Shown: positions 8,201 through 16,376 of the stretch, piece after piece | Numbering within the stretch: position 1 is the stretch's first letter | How the letters are laid out: each line of letters opens with the position of its first letter | Origin: Campylobacterales bacterium | Lineage (GTDB): Bacteria > Campylobacterota > Campylobacteria > Campylobacterales > QNZT01 | DNA: 20,282 bases | Assembly: GCA_015489185.1 (NCBI GenBank) | Contig: WGAE01000275.1 | Span: forward strand, 1 to 20,282 | Direction: 5' to 3' | Notes under the pieces: model-generated | Databases searched by the model: none | What the model saw: the letters and a program-made list of their open reading frames with translations, nothing else | Told to the model about the DNA's origin: nothing | Position numbers and translations under genes: made by a program

Positions 8201-8457
8201 AGTACCTCATCATGACGAAATCGACGGTCATACCGTACGGTTCGGAAAGTTATATAGGTAAAATTATATTAATTCAAAGCTTAATATACACTTTTAGATT
8301 TACAAAAAGTAGTTAAGATATTTATAAATTAAACTATTTCAAATATTTTTGCACAAAATAATTCGAAGGTAATTTTTAGTTATTATATTTTTAAATAAGA
8401 ATATTTTAAAAGTAAATTTCGCACACGGGAAACTCCCGTATGCACGCTCTCTTATTT
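8201..8457. other. AT-rich intergenic region between the msh cluster and the nadE-like unit
   Basis: This 257-base stretch has no credible gene. It is very AT-rich from about 8245 to 8420. It holds the probable terminator of the msh cluster (8421-8443) at one end and the likely promoter of the NadE-like unit at the other. The best -10 candidate on the minus strand is TATAAT at 8268-8263, about 63 bases before the start codon, with no clear -35 box. A 10-base perfect palindrome (ACCGTACGGT) lies at 8232-8241, between this box and the start codon. Confidence 0.5.
8421..8443 (-). terminator. probable terminator after the msh cluster
   Basis: On the minus strand, 15 bases after the stop codon of the MshG-like gene, a 10-bp stem (GCATACGGGA pairing with TCCCGTGTGC, including one G-U pair) closes a three-base GTT loop. 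The following bases are A- and T-rich but lack an uninterrupted T-run immediately after the stem, so termination strength is uncertain. Confidence 0.5.
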
Positions 8458-9702
8458 CTAGTGTTTGACCGCAGACGCCATATCCCACATCGGCAGGAAG
8501 ATACCGAGTGCGAGCATTAACACCATCGCCGCGATGAAGCCGATCAGAATCGGTTCGATATAGGCGGAGAGGTTTTCAATGATATTGTTGAAGCGATTTT
8601 TGTAGTATTCACTCACCTTCTCCAGCATCTGATCGAGGGCTCCGCCCGATTCACCCGCTTTGATCATCTGAATGAGCATCCCCTCAAAAAGCCCCGTCGC
8701 ATCAAATGCTTCGGTCAGGTTCGAACCGCGCTCGACCCCGTGCTTAACGCTTGCGAGTTTCTCCTTGATCTCTTCGTTGTCAATCGTAATCACCGCCGTA
8801 TCGAGCGCTTCAGCGATCGGAATCCCCGCGCGCACAAGCTCCGTAAAGATCAACATGAAACGGCTCATCGAAGCAAAAAAGATAACGTTTCCGATCAGGT
8901 AAACTTTCAAGATATATTTATCTACTTTTCGTTTATAATCATCATTGGTTTTGTAAAGATATTTGTGATACATCACCGTCGCAATGATACCGAGCAGTAT
9001 GAAATGTCCGTAGGTATTGATCGCATGCTCCATAAAAAGCAGCATTTTTGTCGGAGCGGGCAAGTCGGCACCGAGTTTGTCGAAGATATCTTTAAATTTC
9101 GGAACGACGTACATCATCAAAATCGTAAACGCAATCGCGATTGCGACAATGACCGTAATCGGATAGCGCATCGCAGACTTCAGTTTTTTTGCGTTTTCCA
9201 TCATCTCTTCAAGCACTTCCGCCAGCTTGGTCAATGACTCAGCCATATTACCGGTATTTTCCCCAAGCTCGATCATCGCAAGCGTGACATCACCCACCTC
9301 ATATTTGTAAGGTGCCATCGCTTCGGTCAAACTCTTTCCGGAGTTCAGATCATCATCGACCTTTTCGAAAATCGCCTTGAGATCTTTGTCTACCGTCGCT
9401 TTTGCCACTTCCCGAATACTGTCATGAATCGAAATACCGGCATTCGTCATAACCGCCAGCTGCCGTATCGCGGAAATCAGAGACTCGACTTTGATCTTCT
9501 TCTTACTGATCGCACCGAAAAAACTCTCTTTGAAATCAGAGATTTTGTGCTCAAGCGGAGCGGAAACTTCATAGGCTTTGAGCACAGTACCGTTGGGAAT
9601 TCGAGCCTTGATCATCATAATCGCATCTTTGCGACTCATCGCTTTGACAAGCTCTTTGTTACGTTTACGCTGATGAATATAGTTTACTTCGTAATACTTC
9701 AT
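8458..9702 (-). CDS. mshG: GspF/PilC/MshG-family inner-membrane platform protein
   Basis: The 414-residue polytopic membrane protein forms the inner-membrane platform of type IV pilus and type II secretion machines, coupling the ATPase to pilin assembly. Two T2SSF domains are seen (about 72-205 and 274-404), each with the family pattern AxxxxAGxxxxxA...GxxLxxA: LAVMTNAGISIHDSI...SGKSLTEA, and MLIFTELVRAGIPIAEALD...RGSNLTEA. Membrane segments lie at about 181-201, 232-248 and 383-405. The ATG overlaps the stop of the ATPase gene (ATGA), so the two are coupled. It is called MshG from the MSHA-like order of the cluster; by domain alone it could equally be named GspF or PilC. It is the last gene of the unit, followed by a hairpin. 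Confidence 0.92.
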   Translation of the reverse strand: MKYYEVNYIHQRKRNKELVKAMSRKDAIMMIKARIPNGTVLKAYEVSAPLEHKISDFKESFFGAISKKKIKVESLISAIRQLAVMTNAGISIHDSIREVAKATVDKDLKAIFEKVDDDLNSGKSLTEAMAPYKYEVGDVTLAMIELGENTGNMAESLTKLAEVLEEMMENAKKLKSAMRYPITVIVAIAIAFTILMMYVVPKFKDIFDKLGADLPAPTKMLLFMEHAINTYGHFILLGIIATVMYHKYLYKTNDDYKRKVDKYILKVYLIGNVIFFASMSRFMLIFTELVRAGIPIAEALDTAVITIDNEEIKEKLASVKHGVERGSNLTEAFDATGLFEGMLIQMIKAGESGGALDQMLEKVSEYYKNRFNNIIENLSAYIEPILIGFIAAMVLMLALGIFLPMWDMASAVKH

Positions 9703-10910
9703 GATTTCGCTACCCTGTAGACTTCTTCAATTGTCGTTTTACCGTTGGCGGCGCGGATCGCGGCGTCCTGAAACATCGAAATGAAGCCGTTTTGATTCGC
9801 ATACGCCGCAATGTCCTCTTTGGCAGCCCCTCTGGCAATCATACTCTGGATCTTATCGTCGACAACCAGCACTTCCGAAATCATTTCACGTCCGGCATAA
9901 CCGGTGTTGTTACATTTATCACACCCTCTTGCTTTATAAAACTGATAATTAGAAGGAATAAACGGTTTGATCTCTTCCAGCGCATCTCTTGGGATTTCGG
10001 TTTTGATTTTACAGTGCGGACATACTTTACGAATCAAACGTTGCGCCTGTATCGCCACCAGCGCCCCACTGACAAGGTACGGTTCGATTCCCATATCGAC
10101 AATACGCGTAATCGCGCTGACCGCATCGTTGGTGTGGAGTGTCGAAAAAACAAGGTGTCCGGTCAAAGAGGCTTCGATCGCGATTTTGAGTGTCTCTTTG
10201 TCACGTACCTCACCGATCATGATAATATCGGGATCCTGACGCAAAATTGAACGAAGCGCCGTCGCGAATGTCAGATTTGCTTTCGGATTGACCTGCACCT
10301 GCTGAATCAGATTCATCTGATACTCGACCGGATCTTCGACTGTAATCATCTTCTTTTTGACATCTTTGATTGCATTCATACCGGCGTAAAGCGTTGTCGT
10401 TTTACCCGATCCCGTCGGACCCGTCACGAAAATAATGCCGTACGGTGCGGACATTGCCTGACGAAATTTACGGTAGTTTTCCGGATGCATACCGAGATCT
10501 TCAAGTTTAATCATCACTTTGGATTTATCCAAAATACGCAATACAATCGACTCACCCGTCATAATCGGCAACGTTGAAATACGAAAATCGTAGTGTTTTT
10601 CCATAATCGTCGAAGAGAATCGACCATCCTGCGGTTTTCGCTTTTCAGCAATATCCAGATTCGCCAGCAGTTTCATACGAGAACTCAGCGGAGGATAGAT
10701 ATCTCGGTCGAAAACGAAAATCTCCTTCAGCATACCGTCAATACGTGCACGTACGATACAACTGGTCTCAGTCGGTTCAATATGGATATCACTGCCGCCA
10801 CTGATGATCGAAGTTTTCAAAATCAGCTCGATCAGCTTCAAAATCCCCGAACTCTCTTCGACATCGGTCGCTGTTTTTCCGGTAAACTCCTGTCGAATAT
10901 CGGCAATCAA
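9699..10910 (-). CDS. mshE: MshE/GspE-type assembly ATPase, ATPase domain (3' part of a split gene)
   Basis: This 403-codon frame encodes the complete motor domain of a type II secretion/type IV pilus assembly ATPase: the N2 segment ASDIHIEP-like SGGSDIHIEP (38-46), Walker A GPTGSGKTT (164-172), Asp box ITVEDPVEY (189-197), Walker B region RQDPDIIMIGEVRD (224-237), His box STLHTND (256-262) and a four-Cys zinc site CPHC...CDKC (297-333). All catalytic residues are present. The N-terminal MshEN domain that belongs on the same polypeptide is encoded by the preceding frame. The only in-frame start near the boundary is TTG at 10910, with AGGA only one base away. This frame is open back to about 10953 and encodes natural linker (AYIEISESVKDLIADIR) upstream of that TTG, which points to a frameshift and not to a true separate gene. 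Confidence 0.85.
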   Translation of the reverse strand: MIADIRQEFTGKTATDVEESSGILKLIELILKTSIISGGSDIHIEPTETSCIVRARIDGMLKEIFVFDRDIYPPLSSRMKLLANLDIAEKRKPQDGRFSSTIMEKHYDFRISTLPIMTGESIVLRILDKSKVMIKLEDLGMHPENYRKFRQAMSAPYGIIFVTGPTGSGKTTTLYAGMNAIKDVKKKMITVEDPVEYQMNLIQQVQVNPKANLTFATALRSILRQDPDIIMIGEVRDKETLKIAIEASLTGHLVFSTLHTNDAVSAITRIVDMGIEPYLVSGALVAIQAQRLIRKVCPHCKIKTEIPRDALEEIKPFIPSNYQFYKARGCDKCNNTGYAGREMISEVLVVDDKIQSMIARGAAKEDIAAYANQNGFISMFQDAAIRAANGKTTIEEVYRVAKS

Positions 10911-11449
10911 GTCCTTGACGCTCTCGGAGATTTCAATATATGCAGATGCTTGTCAATCTGTTCCGGATTGGCAATGGCAATTTTAATCAGTTTGTTGCGA
11001 AAAATACGATGTAACTGCTCCTGCAGCGCAATATCGAACGGATCTTTTACCGCGACATAAATATTGATATCATCCTCTTTATAGGGCAGAATACCCAGTT
11101 TACTCAGTTTCTGATACCCTGCTTTGGCACCCAGTGCGTAGTTGACTTCCTGCGAATAGAGATCGACAAATTCGGTACCGGTATTTTTAGAAAACTGCAG
11201 CAGAAACTTATCGAGATCGATCGAAAAATTGTCATAAATATCACGTAGAAGCAGTATCCCGTTTTTGAAAGCTTCGATCAAGAGGATATTGAGGGTTTCA
11301 TGATTGACCAGCCCCTTTCGAATCAGTACCGAACCGACATCGTCTCCTGTCTCTTCAATCTCCGCTGCGATCTCCTCCATTACCTCCCGGGTAATGATCT
11401 TGTTCTCGTATAAGAACTCTACGACACTGAATGCTCTGCGCTCTTTCAT
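10907..11449 (-). CDS. mshE: MshEN domain of the MshE/GspE-type ATPase (5' part of a split gene)
   Basis: The 180 residues form the N-terminal MshEN domain of a GspE/PilB/MshE ATPase: DDVGSVLIRKGLVNHETLNILLIEAF, then TGTEFVDLYSQEVNYALGAKAGYQKLSKLGILPYKEDDINIYVAVKDPFD, and KLIKIAIANPEQIDKHL near the end. In Vibrio MshE this domain binds cyclic di-GMP; whether this one does cannot be told by eye. After IDKHL the frame runs into an unrelated tail ending in SPRASRT and a TGA, while the minus-one frame continues with a normal linker into the ATPase domain. The simplest reading is a one-base loss (or two-base gain) in about 10907-10953, giving two frames that overlap by four bases. An AAGG sequence precedes the ATG. 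It follows the MshN-like gene by 11 bases. Confidence 0.8.
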   Translation of the reverse strand: MKERRAFSVVEFLYENKIITREVMEEIAAEIEETGDDVGSVLIRKGLVNHETLNILLIEAFKNGILLLRDIYDNFSIDLDKFLLQFSKNTGTEFVDLYSQEVNYALGAKAGYQKLSKLGILPYKEDDINIYVAVKDPFDIALQEQLHRIFRNKLIKIAIANPEQIDKHLHILKSPRASRT

Positions 11450-11460
11450 GAAGTTGCCTT

Positions 11461-12189
11461 TTAGCGTTTTGATTTGATCTTGTGCAAATATCGGCGAATT
11501 TCCTCAGAAGTGTAGGTTTTCAGATATGCCTGAAGCACATTGACGGCATCCTGACGTTTTCCCATCTTCACTTTCGTTTTTGCGAACATCAGCCAGCTTT
11601 TCGGATTTTGCTCATCGATCTCGTTGGCGATCAACGACCACTTCAAGGCCTCTTTATACCGTTTTGCGTTATAAAACCGCTGCGCGATTTGTAAAGCGTA
11701 TTTAGGATTATTGGTCCTGTAGAAACGTTTTTTGAGCTGTTTGAGTGATTTGCGATGTGTTCTGTGCGATCCGGTCTCAACGGAGGTAATCTCGATCTTT
11801 GGTTTTCGGTGTGCACTTGCCGTCGCAGAAGAGGTAATTTCGATTTTCGGTGCGGACTTTTTGCTTCGATACCCCGCTTGTTTCGGTTGCAGCGCCGCCA
11901 TCTCTTCCGCCAGAGGGTCTGCTTCATCCAAGGCTCCGTTTTCCGACTCGAGTGTTTCGAGACTAAATACGTTACCGTTGAGTTCACGCTCCGCATCCGA
12001 TAGAGATAAAAGTGTACGATCCGCACGTTTTTTGAGAAAACTCATTTGATGTACATCATAAAAACTGTTATAGATCAGATAAGAGGCAATCGCGATAATC
12101 AACCCCAGCAGGAGTGTAAAGGTTTTGACAAACGCTTTGTCGTCGAAAATACTCTCTTCATGACGGTCGATAATGCGACTGATTCTCAT
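11461..12189 (-). CDS. membrane-anchored TPR protein, MshN-like
   Basis: A 242-residue bitopic membrane protein: short cytoplasmic N-terminus, one membrane helix (about 22-43), a low-complexity linker, and a C-terminal tetratricopeptide-like region (about 150-235, with NPKYALQIAQRFYNAKRYKEAL and NPKSWLMFAKTKVKMGKRQDAVNVL). This architecture, between the secretin and the ATPase, matches MshN of the MSHA pilus cluster; sequence alone would only support a TPR protein. The linker holds a duplicated peptide PKIEITS, 16 residues apart. The TPR domain presumably sits in the periplasm and contacts the secretin or pilotin. An AAGGA ribosome binding site lies seven bases from the ATG; the gene starts 21 bases after mshL. 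Confidence 0.75.
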   Translation of the reverse strand: MRISRIIDRHEESIFDDKAFVKTFTLLLGLIIAIASYLIYNSFYDVHQMSFLKKRADRTLLSLSDAERELNGNVFSLETLESENGALDEADPLAEEMAALQPKQAGYRSKKSAPKIEITSSATASAHRKPKIEITSVETGSHRTHRKSLKQLKKRFYRTNNPKYALQIAQRFYNAKRYKEALKWSLIANEIDEQNPKSWLMFAKTKVKMGKRQDAVNVLQAYLKTYTSEEIRRYLHKIKSKR

Positions 12190-12210
12190 TCCCTGTTCCT
12201 TTTTTTTAAA

Positions 12211-13737
12211 TTAATATTTGATCTTTTCGTATCCCAGATCTTTAAGGGAAACGGTATGCGCGTCCATGCGTCTGCTTTTGATAATATGCGGCGTGATAAT
12301 GACAATCAACTCATTACGCACTTCACTGACACGCTTTTGCTGAAACGCATACCCGAGCAGCGGAATATTTCCCAGTATAGGCACTTTGCTGGTCTCAACC
12401 CCTTTTGTTGTACTGATCAAACCGCCAAGGATTACTTTTTCCCCGTCACGCAGTTTTACAACCGAAGAGATCTGTTTTTTCATCAAATCGGGCGGGAGTC
12501 TTCGTACACCCGATTCATCGGTTTTGACGCGTGACTTGACCGAACTGATCGACGGATTGATCTTGAGAATGATCTCGTCGTCATCCGTAATTTCCGGTGT
12601 GATATCGAGCAAAATACCGGCAAAGACTGATTTGACCACTTCATTGTTAAAGGTTTCGGTAGCAGCGTTAGCACCGGTCTGACGTGAACTGGACGAAAGT
12701 TTATAGTAGAGTTGATCTCCGGAACTGAAAACCGCCGGCTGGTTGTTGAGCGTCACCACTTTCGGGTTGGAGATCGCTGTTACGTCACCCTGGGTTTTGA
12801 GAAACTTGACCACATCGGTAATCTGCGTATTACCGCTGAGTCTGAGAAACTTTGCATGTGCGGAAGGATTTTGATCCCCAAAGGTTTCGATTTTATCGTT
12901 GTTTAACTCTTTAAGGTTATTTGTGTTCAAAATCTCATACGCTGCCTGCATGTTTTGTAACTTATAAAGTTCACCCCAATTGATTCCCGTCTGACGTGAA
13001 TTGTCCAGCGTGACGGAGTACATTTTCACATCGATCAATACCTGGCGATGCAAGCGCTTCATCATCTGGTGAATATAGGCGGAAACACGGTTGATCTGTT
13101 CACTCGTTCCCGTTACCGTAACAAGTCCCGCTTCACGATTGATAATCGGTTTGACTTTCGTCTTCTCTTCACCCGCATTCAGAATCGCCGTAATCTCTTT
13201 TTCCATATTATCCCAAAATGTAAACTTGTCACTGGAGGTGATCGTCGCACCGGTAGAGAGACTTCCCCCTTTACCTCCCTGCCCTGTCGTACCGCCATCG
13301 GTACCGCCACTTGTATCGCCGGTCAATGAGATATCGGTATTGCTGACACCGGAGCGTTCCGTGTTGACATAATCGATCTTGAACGTTTTGGTCTTCAACC
13401 CGCTGATTGTCAGCAGATGATCTTCATAGTCATAATCAAGTCCTTTGGCACCGATCAAAACATCGAAAATCTCATCCAGCGACATCTGTCTGATATTGAC
13501 TCCGTAGAGCTTTTCCGAAAGTTTCTGTTTCGCAAGCGCATCTTTGGTGACAATACTGAAACTACACTCACCGCTGAGTTGATTGAGGATTTCACTGGTC
13601 GATACCGCATCCGAAACTTTGATATTGAACGAGCGATGCGCACAACTCTTTGCCTCTGCCGCCGAAGTCAATACGCCAAGTAGCAAAACGCCTGTGAAAA
13701 TCGTTCTTCTGAGATTATTTGATACTGATCTTTTCAT
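12211..13737 (-). CDS. mshL: MshL-type outer-membrane secretin
   Basis: The 508-residue secretin forms the outer-membrane channel for pilus or secreted pseudopilus passage. It has a signal peptide (about 1-29, ending AEA), a secretin/TonB short N-terminal domain (about 36-115), a Gly/Ser/Thr-rich linker (about 139-168), an N1-like segment (REAGLVTVTGTSEQINRV, 201-218) and a secretin core (about 232-490). The core contains ISNPKVVTLNNQPAVF and the family signature VPILGNIPLLGYAF (452-465), followed by RNELIVIITPHII. The ATG at 13737 overlaps the end of the MshK-like gene by 23 bases; a GAGGAA ribosome binding site eight bases upstream supports this start. Among secretins, the layout and neighbours favour the MSHA (MshL) type over GspD or PilQ. 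Confidence 0.9.
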   Translation of the reverse strand: MKRSVSNNLRRTIFTGVLLLGVLTSAAEAKSCAHRSFNIKVSDAVSTSEILNQLSGECSFSIVTKDALAKQKLSEKLYGVNIRQMSLDEIFDVLIGAKGLDYDYEDHLLTISGLKTKTFKIDYVNTERSGVSNTDISLTGDTSGGTDGGTTGQGGKGGSLSTGATITSSDKFTFWDNMEKEITAILNAGEEKTKVKPIINREAGLVTVTGTSEQINRVSAYIHQMMKRLHRQVLIDVKMYSVTLDNSRQTGINWGELYKLQNMQAAYEILNTNNLKELNNDKIETFGDQNPSAHAKFLRLSGNTQITDVVKFLKTQGDVTAISNPKVVTLNNQPAVFSSGDQLYYKLSSSSRQTGANAATETFNNEVVKSVFAGILLDITPEITDDDEIILKINPSISSVKSRVKTDESGVRRLPPDLMKKQISSVVKLRDGEKVILGGLISTTKGVETSKVPILGNIPLLGYAFQQKRVSEVRNELIVIITPHIIKSRRMDAHTVSLKDLGYEKIKY

Positions 13738-14149
13738 TCTTTTTCCTCAACGTTAATCTTTTTTTGAAATCATCGGTTTTGCTTTGCAGATAGACGACAT
13801 CGTTTTTGATTGTCGCCAGGAGATAATCACCGATCGCATCCCCTTTTTTGTACCATTTTCCGCTGATTTTCGCACGATCGTTCAAAATCGCCTGCAATGT
13901 ATATTCCTGCTTCACAGCAACTTTCGTACCATCTTTTTTGACAACGATCTTTTTCGCTTCCTCTTTCGTCAAACGAATAAAAGGGGGGTTGACCTTTTCG
14001 ATCTCCTTCTCATCCGCACCGATACGTTTTTGACCGATACGCTCGAACATCATTTTATAATCTTTGATCAACGCGGTACGCGTACCGTTTTCCTGTGCCG
14101 CGAAGAGAGCGACACTCGCCGTTATCGTTAAACTTATGATTTTTTTCAT
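13715..14149 (-). CDS. periplasmic PilP/MshK-like protein
   Basis: The 144-residue protein has a signal peptide (MKKIISLTITASVALFAAQ) and a C-terminal domain with the pattern of PilP/GspC/MshK homology regions: YTLQAILNDRAKISGKWYKKGDAIGDYLLATIKNDVVYLQ. Such proteins link the inner-membrane PilN/PilO-like complex to the secretin. A longer reading from 14167 adds six residues (MGDEIL) ahead of the signal peptide; the inner ATG at 14149 is preferred because it puts the signal sequence at the N-terminus and overlaps the upstream stop in TGATG. A Lys/Arg-rich tail (KKRLTLRKKNEKISIK) ends the protein. MshK identity rests mainly on position between MshJ-like and MshL genes. Confidence 0.72.
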   Translation of the reverse strand: MKKIISLTITASVALFAAQENGTRTALIKDYKMMFERIGQKRIGADEKEIEKVNPPFIRLTKEEAKKIVVKKDGTKVAVKQEYTLQAILNDRAKISGKWYKKGDAIGDYLLATIKNDVVYLQSKTDDFKKRLTLRKKNEKISIK

Positions 14150-14793
14150 CAATATTTCATCCCCCATACCGCAATTCTGAATTCACTCAGCACTTTGTCA
14201 TCGGGCTTGTGCATCTTCAGCCTGTCAATATCGATCACCAGCGGCGACTCTTCGATCTGATTGATAAACTTCATCATATCCGTGAATCTCCCCCTTGACT
14301 TGACATCAACCACGACAACATGTGTGATCTTTTGATAGGTCGGATTGTAAAACTTGTTTCCGATCTCTTTGATCTCGACATGGTTTTTCTTCGCAAGTGC
14401 GGAGATATTGTCCACGAACTTCGCCCAGTTTTCATCATCGAAAAGCAGATAAGAGAGTTCTGTCAGGGTATTGTCGACATAACTGATCTTGTAAAGTGCG
14501 TCGTCGAACGCCTTTTTCTTCTGCTCGACCACTTTACGCAACATCGCCACTTTCTGCGGCGTATTCATCGCCAGATAGTTACGCTCTTTGTTGATTTTCT
14601 GCTTGATCTGGCGGATCTGGTTTTGTGTTTGCGTAAATTGTCTGTCCGTCTCCAGATAGATAAACTGATAGACTAAATAGGCGATCACCATCGCGGCGAC
14701 GATATAGAACATCGTCACTTCGCTCGATTTTTTCTGGGCAAAAAACTCATCGATCTGGGTAAAGAGATCTTTTTTGTTAGTTGAACTGACCAT
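14149..14793 (-). CDS. PilO/MshJ-like inner-membrane protein
   Basis: The 214 residues form a bitopic inner-membrane protein with a membrane helix (about 27-46), a predicted coiled coil (about 50-100, rich in Gln, Lys and Glu) and a C-terminal alpha/beta domain (about 115-210) like the ferredoxin-like fold of PilO/GspM. Size and position match MshJ (about 216 residues in Vibrio). Such proteins dimerise with the PilN-like part of MshI and align the assembly platform. The ATG overlaps the end of the MshI-like gene by 17 bases, and AAAGGTAGG upstream is a good ribosome binding site. It overlaps the next gene by one base (TGATG), so the genes are coupled. Confidence 0.75.
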   Translation of the reverse strand: MVSSTNKKDLFTQIDEFFAQKKSSEVTMFYIVAAMVIAYLVYQFIYLETDRQFTQTQNQIRQIKQKINKERNYLAMNTPQKVAMLRKVVEQKKKAFDDALYKISYVDNTLTELSYLLFDDENWAKFVDNISALAKKNHVEIKEIGNKFYNPTYQKITHVVVVDVKSRGRFTDMMKFINQIEESPLVIDIDRLKMHKPDDKVLSEFRIAVWGMKY

Positions 14794-16312
14794 GTAAACC
14801 TACCTTTATCGAACTCTCATAATACGATCCGTTCTCATCTTTTTGAATCATATCGGTACTGACATCGTAATATTTACTCGTGGCAATATCCTGAATCAGC
14901 TCCGTGATATATTTATCTTTCGGACTGCGTACCGTTATAATCATCGTCTCATTATTGTCTTCGGTCTGAAGAACACTGGAATGGTGTGCATTGACACGTT
15001 TGAAAAGGTCCGTCATAATTTTCGCCTTCATCGGATAGTTGACCTTCTTCTTATAGATCTCCTTGAGCAGACTGGTACGAAAATCGAGATCCTTTTGCTT
15101 TGTGGTAAGTTTCGTTTCAATCTCTTTTTTCTCTTTTTGGATTTTTGACAGTGCCGTCTGAATCTGCTGTCGTTGGATTGAAAGTTTTTGGTACTCTGTT
15201 TTCAGATGTGATAACTCTTTTTGCAAAAACATCTTTTCATACACAAACTGATATCCGGGATAGAGCAACGAAAGAATCAGACTCGCCGCGATCACTTCCA
15301 TCAACTTCCCGCTCGCACGCTGATTCAACGGCGGCGGTTTTCGGAAAATGGAGATATTGTAGGTCTCGTCCATACTCTCCTGATAGACAATCGCTGTCTC
15401 CACCATCATCAAATGCAGCGACTCCGCATCGACTTCACTGGCGTTTTTGGAAATTTTCAGATCAATATATTTTGTCGGCAGTGAGATGTAGTTGTAACAG
15501 AACTCTTCCAGTCCCGCGATTTTTCCGATTTCGGTTCCCAGATAGACCTGATCGATCTCATCGAGGCGATAGGCACGTTTGGCGTATGTGATAACATCGT
15601 TGACATAGACAAACAACTCACCGAATATTTTCATCAACTGTTGCTGATAGGCACTGTTTTCATGTTGCATACCGTTTTTACGCAACATTCCGAAAAAGGT
15701 CTTTTCGTCAATACGCTTTCCAAGCTCTTTGGCAAATGTATCGGAAATATATCCCAGCGAATATTTGATCGATTTGGAAAAAACATATTCACCGTTTTTG
15801 TAAATGGTGACATGCGCGTCATCTTTATGAAAGTAGATAAAACAATCTGTCTTGTCTGAAGGCAAAAGATTACGCGTATAGAGCGACTGCATCAAAAACG
15901 GCGCCGCCGTGATATAATCGATATATTTAATCTCTTTGAGTTCAGAAAAAATATTGTTCAAAACGGCGGTATCGATCGCGATGACGTTGAAAACCCGATA
16001 CTCTCCGTCATTTCTGCTCGACTGAAAGTGAAAAATCGAATACTCTTTTTCCGGATCGAGCCCCAACTCATCATACGCTTTGATCTCGATCGCATCATCA
16101 AGTTCTTCATCCGTGACGCTGATATCGATATCGACTGTCGAAGAGATGATATCTTTTGTCTGGACATAAGAGATATAAAATGCCCTGTCATCAAACTTTT
16201 TGACACTCTCTTCGGTTACCAGATTATCTTTATAACGATACGATTTGAGCGAATAGGGATCAAGTGTAACGATACTCTTGTTACGCCGATCCAGTATACC
16301 TTTTTTCAACAT
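14777..16312 (-). CDS. MshI-like protein: PilM-like domain fused to a PilN-like membrane segment
   Basis: The 511-residue protein has an N-terminal cytoplasmic region (about 1-330) with a PilM/GspL-like actin-fold character (FIYFHKDDAHVTIYKNGEYVFSKSIKYSLGY, then VYLGTEIGKIAGLEE), one membrane helix (about 337-357), a long coiled coil (about 362-411) and a C-terminal PilN-like alpha/beta domain (about 425-511). This is the PilM-PilN fusion layout of MshI and GspL. It recruits the assembly ATPase to the membrane. ATG at 16312 is preferred over GTG at 16318 because an AGG lies nine bases before it; the ribosome binding site is weak either way. It is the first gene of the msh-like set and starts 63 bases after era. 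Confidence 0.75.
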   Translation of the reverse strand: MLKKGILDRRNKSIVTLDPYSLKSYRYKDNLVTEESVKKFDDRAFYISYVQTKDIISSTVDIDISVTDEELDDAIEIKAYDELGLDPEKEYSIFHFQSSRNDGEYRVFNVIAIDTAVLNNIFSELKEIKYIDYITAAPFLMQSLYTRNLLPSDKTDCFIYFHKDDAHVTIYKNGEYVFSKSIKYSLGYISDTFAKELGKRIDEKTFFGMLRKNGMQHENSAYQQQLMKIFGELFVYVNDVITYAKRAYRLDEIDQVYLGTEIGKIAGLEEFCYNYISLPTKYIDLKISKNASEVDAESLHLMMVETAIVYQESMDETYNISIFRKPPPLNQRASGKLMEVIAASLILSLLYPGYQFVYEKMFLQKELSHLKTEYQKLSIQRQQIQTALSKIQKEKKEIETKLTTKQKDLDFRTSLLKEIYKKKVNYPMKAKIMTDLFKRVNAHHSSVLQTEDNNETMIITVRSPKDKYITELIQDIATSKYYDVSTDMIQKDENGSYYESSIKVGLHGQFN

Positions 16313-16351
16313 GACCACTGCCTAATAATAAAATCTTATTCAACAGGGTCG

Positions 16352-16376
16352 GGAAGCGATGTAACGATACGCTTCC
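16352..16376. repeat. 7-bp inverted repeat between era and the MshI-like gene
   Basis: GGAAGCG (16352-16358) is the exact reverse complement of CGCTTCC (16370-16376), with an 11-base loop; the last base is part of the era stop codon. No T-run follows on either strand, so it is not a convincing terminator. It may be a weak attenuator or an RNA-processing site separating era from the msh genes. The rest of the 63-base gap is AT-rich and could hold a -10 box (TATTAT near 16330). Confidence 0.4.

Noticed and set aside
10907..10953. Programmed -1 ribosomal frameshifting to join the two parts of mshE
   Set aside because: The direction of shift would be right, but no slippery heptamer of the X XXY YYZ type and no clear downstream stimulatory hairpin were seen in the overlap; a mutation or sequence error is simpler.
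8458..16312. Reading the cluster as a general type II secretion system or as the Campylobacter Cts competence set
   Set aside because: Component order (MshI, J, K, L, N, E, G-like) and the fused PilM/PilN protein fit MSHA better; GspC/GspK/pseudopilin genes and the Cts gene order are not seen. Phylogeny would be needed to be certain.
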